Source of the DNA: Liolophura sinensis
Lineage: Eukaryota; Mollusca; Polyplacophora; Chitonida; Chitonidae
Assembly: GCF_032854445.1 (NCBI RefSeq)
Contig: NC_088296.1
Location: forward strand, 4,051,246-4,115,245
Reading direction: 5' to 3'
Length of the DNA: 64,000 nt
The translations under genes and the position numbers were made by a program. The notes under the pieces are model-generated. The model was not told where the DNA came from. It saw only the letters and a list, made by a program, of their open reading frames with translations, and made no database searches. This document shows, one piece after another, positions 12,845-25,050 of the stretch; position 1 is the stretch's first letter; every line of letters starts with the position of its first letter.

Positions 12845-13335
12845 AGGCCAATGTTTATGTGAGAGACTTGTCTGAAGGATGGTACATATGAGTAGGATTT
12901 TCCTGAAGGCTGGTATTTATGGATGGGGTATGTGTGAAACTCGGTATGTATGGGTGGGACTTGTCTGAAGGCTGATATGTATGGGTGGGACTTGTTTGAA
13001 GGCTGGCATGTATGGGTGGAGCTTGTCTGAAGGCTGGCATGTATGGTGGGACTTTCTGAAGGCTGGTATGAATGGGTGGGACTTGTATGTAGGCTGGTAT
13101 TTATGAGTGGGACTTGTCTGTAGGTTAGTATGTGTGAGGTTGGACTTCTCCGAAGGCTGGTATGTATGGGTGGGAATTGTCTGAAGGCTGGTATGTATGG
13201 GGTGGGACTTTCTGAAGGCTGGTATGTATGGGTGAGACTTGTCTGAAGGCTGGTATGTACGGGTGGGACTTGTCTGATGGCTAGCATGTATGGGTGGGAT
13301 TTGTCTGAAGGCGGCCATGTATGGGTGGATACATG
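12845..13335. repeat. 31-bp minisatellite
   Basis: About 15 copies of a 31-base unit based on GAAGGCTGGTATGTATGGG plus TGGGACTTGTCT. The open frames on the minus strand here (up to 192 codons) come from the repetition. Confidence 0.9.
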
Positions 13336-13636
13336 TAGTTCAAGCCTTTGCAGGACTACCAGCCCCCTTAGATTGATCCATGCTGTAACTGACAACACAC
13401 AGTTCTGTAATAGCCAAGCTTCATATTTCTCTTACACAGTACGAGAAGGTCACCTGACCTTTCAGCCTTGCAACAATATAAAACTCATATTATGATGAAT
13501 CTCTTTTCAGGGAGCCTATGCATTATACATACTGGCTGAGTTGTGATATTTCATAGTTTAGATACCATAAATCTTCCACACATTCAACAACACACACCAT
13601 GCCAGTTATGGCACATTAGAGCGATGTTACGTGATC

Positions 13637-13748
13637 TGGGGCCACTTTCACAGAAATTTGTAAATCAATTTGTCAAAACTTTTCTTGTAGAAGACGGTGT
13701 CATATAGCATCATAGCCTAGATCACGACGCTCGAGATGACTCTCTTAC

Positions 13749-13779
<31 letters not shown>

Positions 13780-13825
13780 GCATTACAAGAAATGTGACTT
13801 ACAAAGTTTCGTGAAAGTGATCCAT
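13637..13825. mobile_element. Palindromic MITE-like element
   Basis: The left end GGGGCCACTTTCACAGAAAT is mirrored by the right end GTTTCGTGAAAGTGATCC. In the centre a perfect stem, GACTCTCTTA against TAAGAGAGTC, encloses a short loop. The termini resemble a short palindromic family that I recall being frequent in molluscan genomes (inference from memory). No coding capacity. Confidence 0.6.
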
Positions 13826-13964
13826 GGAAGGATTATTTTATAACTTCTGGTTCTTATATGACTTGACCTAAATAACACACATTAGTCTAGAATATCTAAC
13901 GAACTTTGCATCTAAAACAGTTTCAAACTGCATCCAAAGTTTCCACACTTTACTGGTCAAATTG

Positions 13965-14275
13965 GGCGAGTGAGTGAGTGAGTGAGCGAGTGAGTGAGTG
14001 CTTGAGGTTTCAAGTCATATTTAACATATGACAACAAAGGAGTCCTTAGTCCTCAGAGGGTATGTAACGTGCCTCTTTGTTGCAGGACGGATTTCCGCCG
14101 CTCTTTTATCTAGTGCTGCTTCACCTAGATGACTTACGGAAAGCAAGTAAGCCACCCTGCCCGAGCCACTGTACTCATACGGGTCAACCAGTAGTTGCAC
14201 TATCCCCTTAATAAATGCTGAAAGCTAAGCGAGAAAGCTACAACTTCCTCTTTAAAATTCTTAGGGTTGGCACGT
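13965..14275 (+). mobile_element. GAGTGAGTG-headed dispersed repeat, copy 1
   Basis: Opens with GAGTGAGTGAGTGCTTGAGG and shares with copies at 23740 and 29950 the blocks TTGTTGCAGGACGGATTTCC, CTCTTTTATCTAGTGCTGC, GGTCAACCAGTAGTTGCACT and CTACAACTTCCTCTTT. It has no coding capacity. It is a short interspersed element of unknown class, always in the + orientation in this window. Confidence 0.75.
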
Positions 14276-15400
14276 AGGAAATTATTGATTTATTGTGGCT
14301 AAAGAAAAAGATAAAAGATTTTAAAGAAATTAAAAGACAGAGAAAAAACACAAAACACAGTTATTAATACAGGGCAGGCTACTGTCAATTGTTTGTACCC
14401 CTTATGAGTGGCCATAATCACCTAAATGATGAATTGAACTTTATCACTACATTCTGGGCTAGGCGTGTTTGCCTTAGCTATGATCACATTGACGCTGAAA
14501 ATGTGGAATATTGCTAGTTTTCATTCACTTGATAAGTGCTTTACGTCACATTTAAGAACACCTCACTTATACAACTATGGCGAAATTGCTAGTAAAGTCA
14601 GCGATCAAAATGCTTTGTCATTTACTCAAACTGATGCTCAGTCATCACTATGATATTCTTCCTATCACATAAGTACGCACGATTTCGGACACATAAAGGA
14701 TTTTTGCTTTTTATCCACTTTCATGTTATTTGACAGTGTCCATATTAAAATGCAATCTAGAACATAGCACACCTTCAAATTATGAAGGATGGCTCCAATT
14801 TGTGTCAAAGTCAACATTCGGGAGAACAAGAAATATTAAACACATTGACGCCTGATGCTGCATATTTAAATCCATTTGATATGTCTCCGCACTTTTTAGA
14901 GCAGGTCAGTCCCAACCTCTGTAAAAGATGATCATTTACTCATATGAGGCACATCTTGCATCCAAACAAACACACACATCATCATTATAAACATGACTTC
15001 GGCTGTTCCACTCCGGCTGTGGTCTGCAATCTTCATAATCCCATATTTCCCAAGGGTCTCTTTGATATACAACATTTTACTACCTATCAAAGACAAACTT
15101 TTGACATGTATGAAACAGTCGGGTTAAAAAAGCCATTCTTTAAATCTTCATTTGACACCTAAATACTTTATAAGAGCCCTAGCGAAGTCAAACCAAGACA
15201 AAAAAAAAACTTTAGTGCATGCAGCCTATCTCCTTTGTCCAACGCTGTTCCAAGAAAAAAAAAAGGGGGGAGTTGAATTTAAACAACAATGACGCCACAA
15301 TTTTCCAAGCAACTTCACACAATATACTGCCTCTCCACCACAGCTGCTCCAAATTAACTGGTCGAAATAAATTCTGAGCATTATTGATTTTCTAGTAGCA
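14276..15400. other. Gene-free region with one SINE fossil
   Basis: A decayed reversed fragment of the main SINE is visible at about 14525-14590 (AAGTGCTTTACGTCACATTTAAGAA then CACTTATACAACTATGGCG). The remainder is unique AT-rich DNA without a recognised gene. Confidence 0.4.
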
Positions 15401-15615
15401 AGAAACAAGGGTACTTATAGGGGCTATGTACTGCTGGGTGACAGCTTCGTTCATTAAACCCCCTGAGAGAGGAGCTTCGTGTTTCGCATACAGACCAGCG
15501 GTAGACGGGGACACTATCCCTCGCTGGAAGAGCAGGAAACATCCACTGGCGTCGGACAAAGAACTTAAACCCAAGCTGGCTTTTAGATTCTCTTTAAATG
15601 CACGTGTCATTTAGA
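15400..15615. other. GC-rich island with open frames on both strands
   Basis: A balanced-GC stretch in AT-rich DNA. The + strand has an ATG-started 62-codon frame (15426-15614, starting MYCWVTASF and ending at TAG). The minus strand has an ATG-started 72-codon frame (15610-15392, starting MTRAFKENLK). Neither resembles a protein I know and neither has clear splice or promoter signals, so I cannot call a gene. It may be a conserved element, an exon or the end of a decayed transposon. Confidence 0.2.
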
Positions 15616-15774
15616 TTTAGTGGAAAAGGCACCTGATGTATAAAACCTAAAACTTGGTAACCGACTTACAGGTACTTGCTTGGTCTGATTTTTGGCCAGT
15701 TCTATTGATTCTAGACAGATGTTTCAAGGTTTATAAGGAGCCTATGTAGGAAAATATCCTATCAGCAGCAAGAG

Positions 15775-17830
15775 TAGAATTGTATGGGTTTTATATGCCA
15801 CAAAACATCCACTTTTTATGGCAAATTCGGTACTCTCATGATTAGCATTATGGGTTTTATATGCCACAAAACATGCACTTTTTATGGCAAATTCGGTACC
15901 CTCATCATTAGCATTATGGGTTTTATATGCCACAAAACATGCACTTTTTAAGACAAATTCGGTACCCTCATGATAAGCATTATGGGTTTTATATGCCACA
16001 AAACATGCACTTTTCAGGGCAAATTCGGTACCCTCATAATTAGCATTATGGGTTTTATATGCCACAAAACATCCACTTTTTATGGCAAATTCGGTACTCT
16101 CATGATTAGCATTATGGGTTTTATATGCCACAAAACATGCACTTTTTATGGCAAATTCGGTACCCTCATGATTAGCATTATGGGCTTTATATGCCACAAA
16201 GCATCCACTTTTTATGGCAAATTCGGTACCCTCATGATTAGCATTATGGGTTTTACATGCCACAAAACATGCACTTTTCAGGGCAAATTCTGTACCCTCA
16301 TGATTAGCATTATGGGTTTTATATGCCACAAAACATGCACTTTTTAGGGCAAATTCGGTACCCTCATGATAAGCATTATGGGTTTTATATGCCACAAAAC
16401 ATGCACTTTTTAAGACAAATTCGGTACCCTCATGATTAGCATTATGGGCTTTATACACCACAAAACATGCACTTTTCAGGGCAAATTCGGTACCCTCATG
16501 ATAAGCATTATGGGTTTTATATGCCACAAAACATGCACTTTTTAAGACAAATTCGGTACCCTCATGATTAACATTATGGGCTTTATATGCCACAAAACAT
16601 GCACTTTTTAGGGCAAATTCGGTACCCTCATGATTAGCATTATGGGTTTTATATGCCACAAAACATGCACTTTTTATGGCAAATTCGGTACCCTCATGAT
16701 TAGCACTATGGGTTTTATATGCCACAAAACATCCACTTTTTAAGACAAATTCGGTACTCTCATGATTAGCATTATGGGTTTTATATGCCACAAAACATGC
16801 ACTTTTTATGGCAAATTCGGTACCCTCATGATTAGCATTATGGGCTTTATATGCCACAAAGCATCCACTTTTTATGGCAAATTCGGTACCCTCATGATTA
16901 GCATTATGGGTTTTACATGCCACAAAACATGCACTTTTCAGGGCAAATTCTGTACCCTCATGATTAGCATTATGGGTTTTATATGCCACAAAACATGCAC
17001 TTTTTAGGGCAAATTCGGTACCCTCATGATTAGCATTATGGGTTTTATATGCCACAAAACATGCACTTTTTAAGACAAATTCGGTACCCTCATGATTAGC
17101 ATTATGGGCTTTATACGCCACAAAACATGCACTTTTCAGGGCAAATTCGGTACCCTCATGATAAGCATTATGGGTTTTATATGCCACAAAACATGCACTT
17201 TTTAAGACAAATTCGGTACCCTCATGATTAACATTATGGGCTTTATATGCCACAAAACATGCACTTTTTAGGGCAAATTCGGTACCCTCATGATTAGCAT
17301 TATGGGTTTTATATGCCACAAAACATGCACTTTTTATGGCAAATTCGGTACCCTCATGATTAGCACTATGGGCTTTATATGCCACAAAACATGCACTTTT
17401 TAAGACAAATTCGGTACTCTCATGCTAAGCATTATGGGCTTTATATACCACAAAACATGCACATTTTAGGGCAAATTCGGTACCTTCATGATTAGCATTA
17501 TGGGTTTTATATGCCACAAAACATGCACTTTTCAAGGCAAATTCGGTACCCTCATGATTAGCATTATGGGTTTTACATGCCACAAAACATCCACTTTTCA
17601 GGGCAAATTCGGTACCCTCATGATTAGCATTATGGGCTTTATATGTCACAAAACATGCACTTTTTAGGGCAAATTCGGTGCCCTCATGATTAGCATTATG
17701 GGTTTTATATGCCACAAAACATGCACTTTTTAAGACAAATTCGGTACCCTCATGATAAGCATTATGGGTTTTATATGCCACAAAACATGCACTTTTAAGA
17801 CAAATTCGGTACTCTCATGCTAAGCATTAT
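15775..17830. repeat. 66-bp minisatellite with 660-bp higher-order repeat
   Basis: About 31 copies of a 66-base unit (CATTATGGGTTTTATATGCC, ACAAAACATGCACTTTTTA, then GGCAAATTCGGTACCCTCAT and GATTAG). Variant units recur in the same order 660 bases apart. For example, the variant with CAAATTCTGTACC is at about 16287 and again at 16947, and the block 16090-16750 is almost identical to 16750-17410. Since 66 is a multiple of three, a 547-codon frame (17385-15742, minus) and others stay open, but that frame has no ATG and begins at GTG. Many unit variants change the amino acid. I do not consider it coding. Confidence 0.95.
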
Positions 17831-19139
17831 ATGTACACTATATTGGTGCAAGACAAGTATTGGTCTTTTACTTGAAGTCAATTACTTCAAGACTGTGTAA
17901 ACTGAATACAAGAGAGTGGATGGCCACTTTTTTTATAGTCATCATCAAACAGCGAAATCAGGAAAACTCGAAAAATTCCTGTCCAATGAAGGGTTTGAAC
18001 CCGTAACTCTTGCAATCAATGCAGGCAATCAAGATATCACGCCATAACTGCTCAGCCACGAAGCCTTGCTCCCCTTGAAGCCTTCCGATTGCATGCAGCA
18101 TGATGTAACCACAAATAGCCTCTAACCCATAATCACAGATTGCCTAATCAACCACACCTCCGATTTCACCTGCACAAAAACAAAGAACAAACCGATCCAA
18201 GCATTCACCTATAACCATGATTCAGTACCGTGAAAATGCTTATCTGTCTTCACGGCTCGATGTCCAAACAGCCAGCAAACCCTTACATCCCATGGCTATA
18301 GATTTTTACTGAATAACAACGTCTGCCTCTGAGGTACCACGATTTCTCATTCTGCTACTTGTATGAATGCATGCCCGCCCAAGGCGAAGTTGAAGTTACA
18401 CTGGCTGTACTGTAATTATCTCCCTTGAAGCCCAATTAACCTTCGGGGAGGGAGACCAGTGGATGTAATCGACGTATGAAATCGTTTGAAGAGCTCTCTA
18501 TAGCAGAACTATGTAATTATCCACTGATGGTACTGGTGTGTGGTTCATACAGATCAAAGTCACTTCATTCATTAGCTATAATCAATAAGAAAAAAATAAT
18601 AAAAAAAAAATTGTAATTGCATATTGGTCATGATTTCTCTTTTACAAACAAAAACAATAATGTTAATATCATAACTAGGATTCATTTTGCCTGCTTAGAG
18701 TAATCCAACTGTCATAATGACAAACATAAGTTAATTAATAATCGATAATGCAACATGTCAGAGTTAATTGACAGTTTATTTGTGAGATGGGACTTTAACT
18801 GATAATACTGTATTAAGAGCTTTAGTTGTGATCAAACCTGTTTGATCATTATTCAGTCGAAACACAAAATTTCGCAAATAACATTTAGGCGTTTGATGAG
18901 TTAAAAAACGAGGAAAAGCTTGTAACCTACAACAGTCATAACTGCATTTTAATTAACCATTTTGATATACTTGAATGGCATTGCAGACAAATCGGGTGAG
19001 CAATGTCCAAAATGTCTCAGAAAAACTTTGATACAGCACATATCATTGTCTTGCATTCTGTTTTGTTTTTTCACAAAACAATGTATACCAAATTAAATGC
19101 CATTGTGATGTACAGAAATTAGCTTTACTTGTATAGTAA
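17831..19139. other. Gene-free region with a tRNA-Ser/Leu-like SINE head
   Basis: At 17983-18062, read on the minus strand, GTGGCTGAGCAGTTATGGCG resembles the A-box of a class II (Ser/Leu-type) tRNA and ACGGGTTCAAACCC is a perfect B-box/T-arm. The acceptor stem does not pair well, so this is a tRNA-derived SINE head and not a tRNA gene. The rest is AT-rich unique DNA. Confidence 0.4.
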
Positions 19140-19232
19140 AAGCAATCCTACCAGGTAGACGAACAGGTAGACGAACAGGTAGACAAACAGGTAGATGAAC
19201 AGGTAGACAAACAAGTAGAAAAACAGGTAACT
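19140..19232. repeat. 12-bp minisatellite
   Basis: Seven copies of CAGGTAGACGAA with small variants. Confidence 0.85.
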
Positions 19233-19479
19233 CGGAACATGGGCAATATGATTTGCTCAATGTAAATACTCTTCAATATGAACAAGGTTGGAGCCAAAAA
19301 TCTAGAATTTAGCCCGCATTCTACATCCAGGAATTTCTAAACTAAAGAATTAGTGTCCAGATTTAGCTACTTGTCCTAAGTATAAATGTTATACCCTGTT
19401 TAACCGTGTGTTACCAAAATGGGCTCTGAGTAACGCAATTTTGACTTTAAATCCACCAAAAACAAAAGATTTACTACCT

Positions 19480-19760
19480 TCACTGATCTCCAGCCGGCCG
19501 CCCAGTAAAGCTCAGTGAGTGACGTCATAGATGGCCAACCCAAGTTTAGCTGGCCTATACAACCTGGAAATTGGTATCAATTTGCACCCATTGTGGACGA
19601 CGTTGAAGTTTCGATTTATGACACTGACATTTCTCTTCAGACTTCAGATTCCAAGTTTTCAGACGCTGCAGTTGATTGCTGTCCAGGCATTTCCAACCAC
19701 ACTGGCAATACTGACTGGTGTGCTATATCATTATCCAGTGTTACACTATAGGCCTATACT
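19480..19760 (+). promoter_or_regulatory. Possible promoter with a perfect CRE and downstream open frames
   Basis: A short GC-rich block (CCAGCCGGCCGCCCAG) is followed by a perfect cAMP-response element TGACGTCA at 19520-19527. The first ATG downstream (19531) opens a 132-codon frame to 19929, the longest ATG-started frame outside tandem arrays. Another frame (19515-19751) is open from a GTG. Neither product is recognised and the ATG frame is very hydrophobic in places. I propose a promoter or enhancer and do not claim a gene. Confidence 0.2.
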
Positions 19761-20765
19761 ACGTGTGTATGTCAGATTTAATATTTACTATTCTTTCCTT
19801 CTGTCCTCTTCTCAAAATAAACATCATTCTATTCCCCGAGTGGATTACTTCAAAAATAGGTTCACAGGAATTAATTTTCGTGCAGTTAATCAAGGTCATA
19901 CTGAAAAAAACATTCTTACAACTGTTTAATTTTCCTTGTTATAGTCATGAAGGGTAGGTTTAATCTTCTTTTTGTTTCCTGGAGTGCTGCTAATTGTTGT
20001 AATCTGCATGAGATATTAAAGCAATGGGGGATATACTGTCACTACATTAGATTGCCTTTGCACCTACCCTAAGCATTATTCAACATGATGTCACTTGTTT
20101 TTGCACCTTTGATGAGTAATTTTAATCAACAACAGTATTTCAACACCAGTCAGAATTCTTGATTGATGCAGTCAAGCAACACAATTAGTTTTGGATTGTC
20201 CTCGGTTTTAATCGTCCTCTGTAGCCGGTCAGAAACCACTAGCATTGCCGTAGCTGTCAAACGACCATTGCGTTATTGTACACAGGTCACAATTTGTTAC
20301 ACTTTCACTCATTGGTCCACAGGAGAGACACAGCCAATGGGATAGTGTGTGTCAAAGCGACATTCATTGGAAGACATCATGTGGTTGTATCTACATATAT
20401 TTAAGGCCTAATTTTTCTCCCTGCTGTTAAAATTTCACTGCCCCCTAGGATTTCTTATCCAGACTCCTGCCAGCCCAGCAAATATTTGGCTGTGTTTGGT
20501 ACTTGTAGGTACAAAATCCTTCTGTCTTGTGCTGTGAATTCACGTTTTTCTGAGGGTCAAATCGCCTGGAAACTTGAAAAAACTAACTGCAGGGTTCTTC
20601 GATGACCTGTTTTGATGGCCTGTTTTAATGGCCTGTTATCACAACCGTATGCAGAACAGAAAACCATTTCATGGAGAAACTCAATACGTTTCTTGTCAAT
20701 TGTGTGGCCTTTTAACACTGAACCAAATGGCGAAGCTATGACAGCTAGTAAAGGTTGGACTTGTA

Positions 20766-20773
20766 TGACGTCA
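20766..20773. promoter_or_regulatory. Second perfect CRE site
   Basis: TGACGTCA again, about 1.25 kb from the one at 19520. CRE octamers bind CREB/ATF proteins. Whether this one is used is unknown. Confidence 0.3.
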
Positions 20774-20959
20774 TTCGGCTGAGACTACTGACTTTTGGTG
20801 GAAAAAATGCATAGAACCAGCCTCAATATCTAGTGATTTTAATGTCATATTACTCAGATTACTGCACTTTTTTCCCGTATTTGTTTACACCCAATTTAAC
20901 AATATATACACAGGCAGCTAATTATGAATAAATAACCAATCTCGACACTAATCCTTTAA

Positions 20960-21532
20960 AGGAGGAGAAAACATAAAAATGACAAAAAGTTCAGATGAAA
21001 GAGTGTGAAAAATTATTCCTAAATGTGGTCATCAACATTTTTTTTCTGATTTTTCCTTAAGGGGAAAAAGGCAGTTAAAAATTTGTATGGTAGGTATTTG
21101 GAGCCAACTTTTGGTATTTATAGTCTTTGTTTAATAATGTCATAAATGAGGGTGTAACGTTGGTTTCATAAATATTTTTGCACTAGAATTTGTTCTTTCA
21201 GCTCTATTAAACCTCAATTTGGATCATATTTATATTTTTAATATGTTCATAAATATTATCATAATTTAGGTTAAATGCATATGTTTCCATATAAACAACA
21301 AATTTACATTGAAATAAATTTATTAGACAAGCATTACATCCCTATTTAGAACATTTTTATGCAACAAGGATAAATACCTCAAGATGGTCCCAAATACCTA
21401 CCATACAAAAATATTTTCAAATACCCTTTCCTCTTAAAAAAAATCCCATAAAAATATTAAGGATCATATTTGCAAATAAGTTTTGACACTCTTTCAACTG
21501 ATTTTGGCATAATTTTTAGGTTTTCTTCTCTT
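20960..21532. mobile_element. 573-bp foldback element flanked by TTAA
   Basis: The left arm (about 20960-21140: AGGAGGAGAAAACATAAAAA, GAAAGAGTGTGAAAA, TTTGTATGGTAGGTATTTGG) is mirrored by the right arm (about 21370-21532), which read in reverse gives AAGAGAAGAAAACCTAAAAA, GAAAGAGTGTCAAAA and TTTGTATGGTAGGTATTTGG. Arms of roughly 180 bases are similar by eye over their whole length and enclose an AT-rich loop. TTAA stands at both edges (20956-20959 and 21533-21536), which fits a TTAA target duplication as in piggyBac-type elements. No coding sequence; non-autonomous. Confidence 0.7.
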
Positions 21533-21725
21533 TTAATATAAAAACTTGAAATGACCCTGTTAAATTGTAAACAAAAGACTGAAATTGTTGAGTGGTACTA
21601 TTATAGCCTCTCACACTGACACTTACTGATAAAATCTACTAATTAACATGATCGGTAACTTCACAAAGCTATGTAACTAAGGCAAGATAATTAAAAATTG
21701 TTTCCTTCAAGTAAGTGAAAAATTA

Positions 21726-23125
21726 CAGATGACAAAGCCAGTGCACAGAAGACAGGCCTACTGCATAGATGACAGGCGCAGTGTACAGATGAGAGGCCTA
21801 CTGCACAGATGACAGGCCCAGTGTATAGAGGACTGGCCCAGTGTACAGAAAACAGGCCTACTGCATAGATGACAGACCCAGTGTACAGAAGACAGTCCTA
21901 ATGCATAGATGACAGACCCAGTGTACAGAAGACAGGCCTACTGCACAGACGACAAACCCAGTGTACAGAAGACAGGCCCACTGCACAGATGACAGGCCCA
22001 GTGTACAGAGGACTGGCCCAGTGTACAGAAAACAGGCCTACTGCATAGATGACAGACCCAGTATACAGAAGACAGGCCTACTGCATAGATGACAGACCCA
22101 GTGTACAGAAGACAGGCCTACTGCATAGATGACAGGCCCAGTGTACAGAAGACACGCCCAGTGTACAGATGACAGGCCTAATGTACACAAGACAGGCCTA
22201 ATGTACAGATGACAGGCCTAATGTATGCAAGACAGGCCTAATGTAAACTAGACAGGCCTAATATACACAAGACAGGCCTAATGTACATAAGACAGGCCTA
22301 ATGTACAGATGACAGGCCGAATGTACACTAGACAGGCCCAATGTACACAAGATAGGCCGAATGTACACAAGGTAGGCCTAATGTATACAAGACAGGCCTA
22401 ATGCACACTAGACAGGCCTAATGTACACAAGACAGGCCTAATGTACAGATGACAGGCCTAATGTACACAAGGCAGGCCTAATGTACAGATGACAGGCCTA
22501 ATGTACACAAGACAGGCCTAATGTACAGATGACAGGCCGAATGTACATAAGACAGGCCTAATGTACAGATGACAGGCCTAATGTACAGATGACAGGCCGA
22601 ATGTACACTAGACAGGCCCAATGTACACAAGACAGGCCTAATGTACACTAGACAGGCCTAATGTACACTAGACAGGCCTAATGTACACAAGGCAGGCCTA
22701 ATGTACAGATGACAGGCCTAATGTACACTAGACAGGCCTAATGTACACAAGACAGGCCTAATGTACACTAGACAGGCCTAATGCACACCAGACAGGCCTA
22801 ATGTACACTAGACAGGACTAATGTACAGATGACAAGCCTAATGTACACAAGACAGGCCTAATGTACAGATGACAGGCCTAATGCACACAAGACAGGTCTA
22901 ATGCACACCAGACAGGCCTAATGCACACAAGACAGGTCTAATGCACACCAGACAGGCCTAATGTACACTAGACAGGACTAATGTACACTAGACGGGCCTA
23001 ATGTACACAAGACGGGCCTAATGTACACAAGACAGGCCTAATGTACACTAGACAGGCCTAATGTACACAAGACAGGCCTAATGTACACAAGGCAAGCCTA
23101 ATGTACAGATGACAGGCTCAGTGTA
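21726..23125. repeat. 20-bp minisatellite, about 70 units
   Basis: Unit of the form GACAGGCCTAATGTACACAA. In the first 400 bases the units alternate as a 40-bp dimer (CAGTGTACAGAAGACAGGCC then TACTGCATAGATGACAGGCC). The later part is a simpler 20-bp array with CAGAT, CACTA and CACAA variants. Confidence 0.95.
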
Positions 23126-23207
23126 CAGAAGATGGATAATTTTCCTGACATGCCTCGTATGTGGTAGCTACGCACTCACGTCTGCTTCATGTACATTGTC
23201 TGGTTAT
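23109..23207 (+). CDS. Candidate signal-peptide exon at the edge of the 20-bp array
   Basis: The ATG lies in the last repeat unit (ACAGATGACAGGCTC) and opens a frame whose product starts MTGSVYRRWIIFLTCLVCGS and continues YALTSASCTLSGY. It has a basic n-region, a hydrophobic core (WIIFLTCLVCG) and a possible cleavage site after SYA. The frame could leave through a GTGAGC donor just after 23207 in phase 0, or simply run on to a stop at 23327. No partner exon was found, no promoter is visible, and a start codon supplied by a minisatellite is suspicious, so this may be chance. Confidence 0.2.
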
Positions 23208-23739
23208 GTGAGCACACGAAAAGGGATTTCGCAGAACAGACTATACAACATGCATGCAATCATTAAAGGGAAAAAAAAACAACAAAGGCTGCCTCTATTC
23301 CTATATCTATCACAAACTTTTCAATAGTAAAAAATTCAAAAGTAATAAAAATGATGTTTAATTTATATATTTAAAAACAACCACAAATTAAATGTACATG
23401 CCAAATTTCAAGCCTTGAATAAAAGCCACCAGCACATATAGTAATTGTATGAGTGGGTTATTGCTGATGGATTGGAACTCTCTAATGCCCTGGGTAAATT
23501 AAATTACATATACTCAATATGGGAAGCATACAGCTGACTTGAGGCATTGCACTAAAGCTTCAAAGTTAGGGCTACATGACTGGCCTAAATTAAAGATATC
23601 AATATTATTTCGGGGAAAAAAAATGAAGATTGTGATTTTATTCCTGAACAAAAGAACTTGTTTTAAAAAACACCAAAAATAAAACTTAAATTTCTTTCTA
23701 AAGGCACATAGGCCAAATTCGATTTTAGGTGTCCTTCCC

Positions 23740-24035
23740 TTTGAGTGAGTGAGTGCTTGGGGTTTAACGTCATACTTAACAATTTTTCAGTCAAATGACA
23801 ACCAAGGAGTCCCTATGGTGCATGTAACGTACCTCCTTGTTGCAGGACAGATTTCCACCGCTCTTTTATCTATTGCTGCTTCACTGAGATCCCTTACCAA
23901 AGGCAAGTATGCCCCTAAGCTCGAGATATTTTACTGACAGGGATGAACCAGTGCTTTCACTATCCACTTAATGCAGAATGCCAAACAAGGAAATTACAAC
24001 TTCCTTTTTTAAGATCTTGGGTGTGACCCGGCCCA
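23740..24035 (+). mobile_element. GAGTGAGTG-headed dispersed repeat, copy 2
   Basis: Same element as at 13965: GAGTGAGTGAGTGCTTGGGG head, AACAATTTTTCAGTCAAATG, CCTCCTTGTTGCAGGACAGA, CTCTTTTATCTATTGCTGC and a tail with ACAACTTCC. Confidence 0.75.
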
Positions 24036-24121
24036 GGCTTATGCAGGTGTGCAAATTAGATCTTCCACATACATGTAGATTTTAATATACACCTGCAGAG
24101 CTTAAACACTGTAAAAGATGT

Positions 24122-24150
24122 CAAAAAAAAAAAAAAAAAAAAAAAAAAAC
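24122..24150. repeat. Poly-A run
   Basis: About 28 consecutive A. No SINE or retrocopy body was recognised directly upstream. Confidence 0.8.
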
Positions 24151-25050
24151 ATACATACATTCAACATTGTAACCATATCCTGGTGAATGGTAACAGTAGA
24201 GTCTTCATACGATCAGCATGTTACCTGTGACAGGTACATCTCAGGTAACACTACGTCTTTAACACTTGTCGTTAACACCCTGTATATATTACAATGCTTC
24301 TGCAAGAATTACATACATGTATATGTCTAACAATGTCAGCATTAACAGTAACGACCAATTGTTATTTTATAACTGCAAAAAATTTTGGCACCTACATGTA
24401 TAGTCGAAGTTCAAAGGGGAGTTCAGAAGTTGGTCTCACATCATGTAATCAATGCTCACCTACAGCTGTAAGATTATTGTAGTCTGCCCACTAATCAAAC
24501 ATGCTATTCTGCTGATCAGTGCACATAAATAGGCAACCGTATTAGTACTTCAGCTCATAGAGTTTAAGAGATTGTATCTGCTATTCGAAACACAAAGTGA
24601 AGCGAGACCAAACTGGATTCGTCAAGATTTGCTTGTTGTATGAACATAGAGTAAATGTTCATACCATACTGAACATACATAAACCTGATAATGGCAGAGA
24701 TTTGTCTTCCATCAAGCTTTAGAAATTTATATCCAACACCTATATTGATTTTGAAAGAACATTATAGTGGATTACCATTCCACAATGGACTTTACATGCA
24801 GGTAAAGTAAGACTTGGCAGCTTCTAAACTTTGGAGCACCAAGGTCATGCAGGTGTGAGGTACAGTTCTTTATGCCTGTGTGTGCTTGCACAATAGGTAA
24901 ACACCTCACAGGTAGGCCTAGTTATAAGCCATCATAAACATCCACTCAGGGACATACTCAATGGAAGACTCCTGATTACCTAAAAGGGTCCACATGGCCT
25001 TTCGAAATATTTGTCTGCTGTGAGTGCCTGTCTGCTGCCCACATGTACTC
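24151..25050. other. Gene-free region
   Basis: Unique AT-rich sequence. I see no exon, repeat array or recognised element here. Confidence 0.4.

Noticed and set aside
15742-17385. 547-codon open frame on the minus strand made of 22-residue repeats
   Set aside because: It starts at GTG, contains no ATG in the repeat frame, and exists because the unit is 66 bases. Frames on the other strand are open too, and unit variants often change the amino acid. No promoter or splice signals were seen.
17983-18062. tRNA-Ser/Leu-like sequence as a true tRNA gene
   Set aside because: A- and B-box regions are good, but the acceptor stem does not pair and related heads recur elsewhere, so it is a SINE head.
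21726-23125. Regular short repeats as a CRISPR array
   Set aside because: There are no unique spacers; the whole 20-bp unit repeats, the genome is eukaryotic and no cas genes are present.
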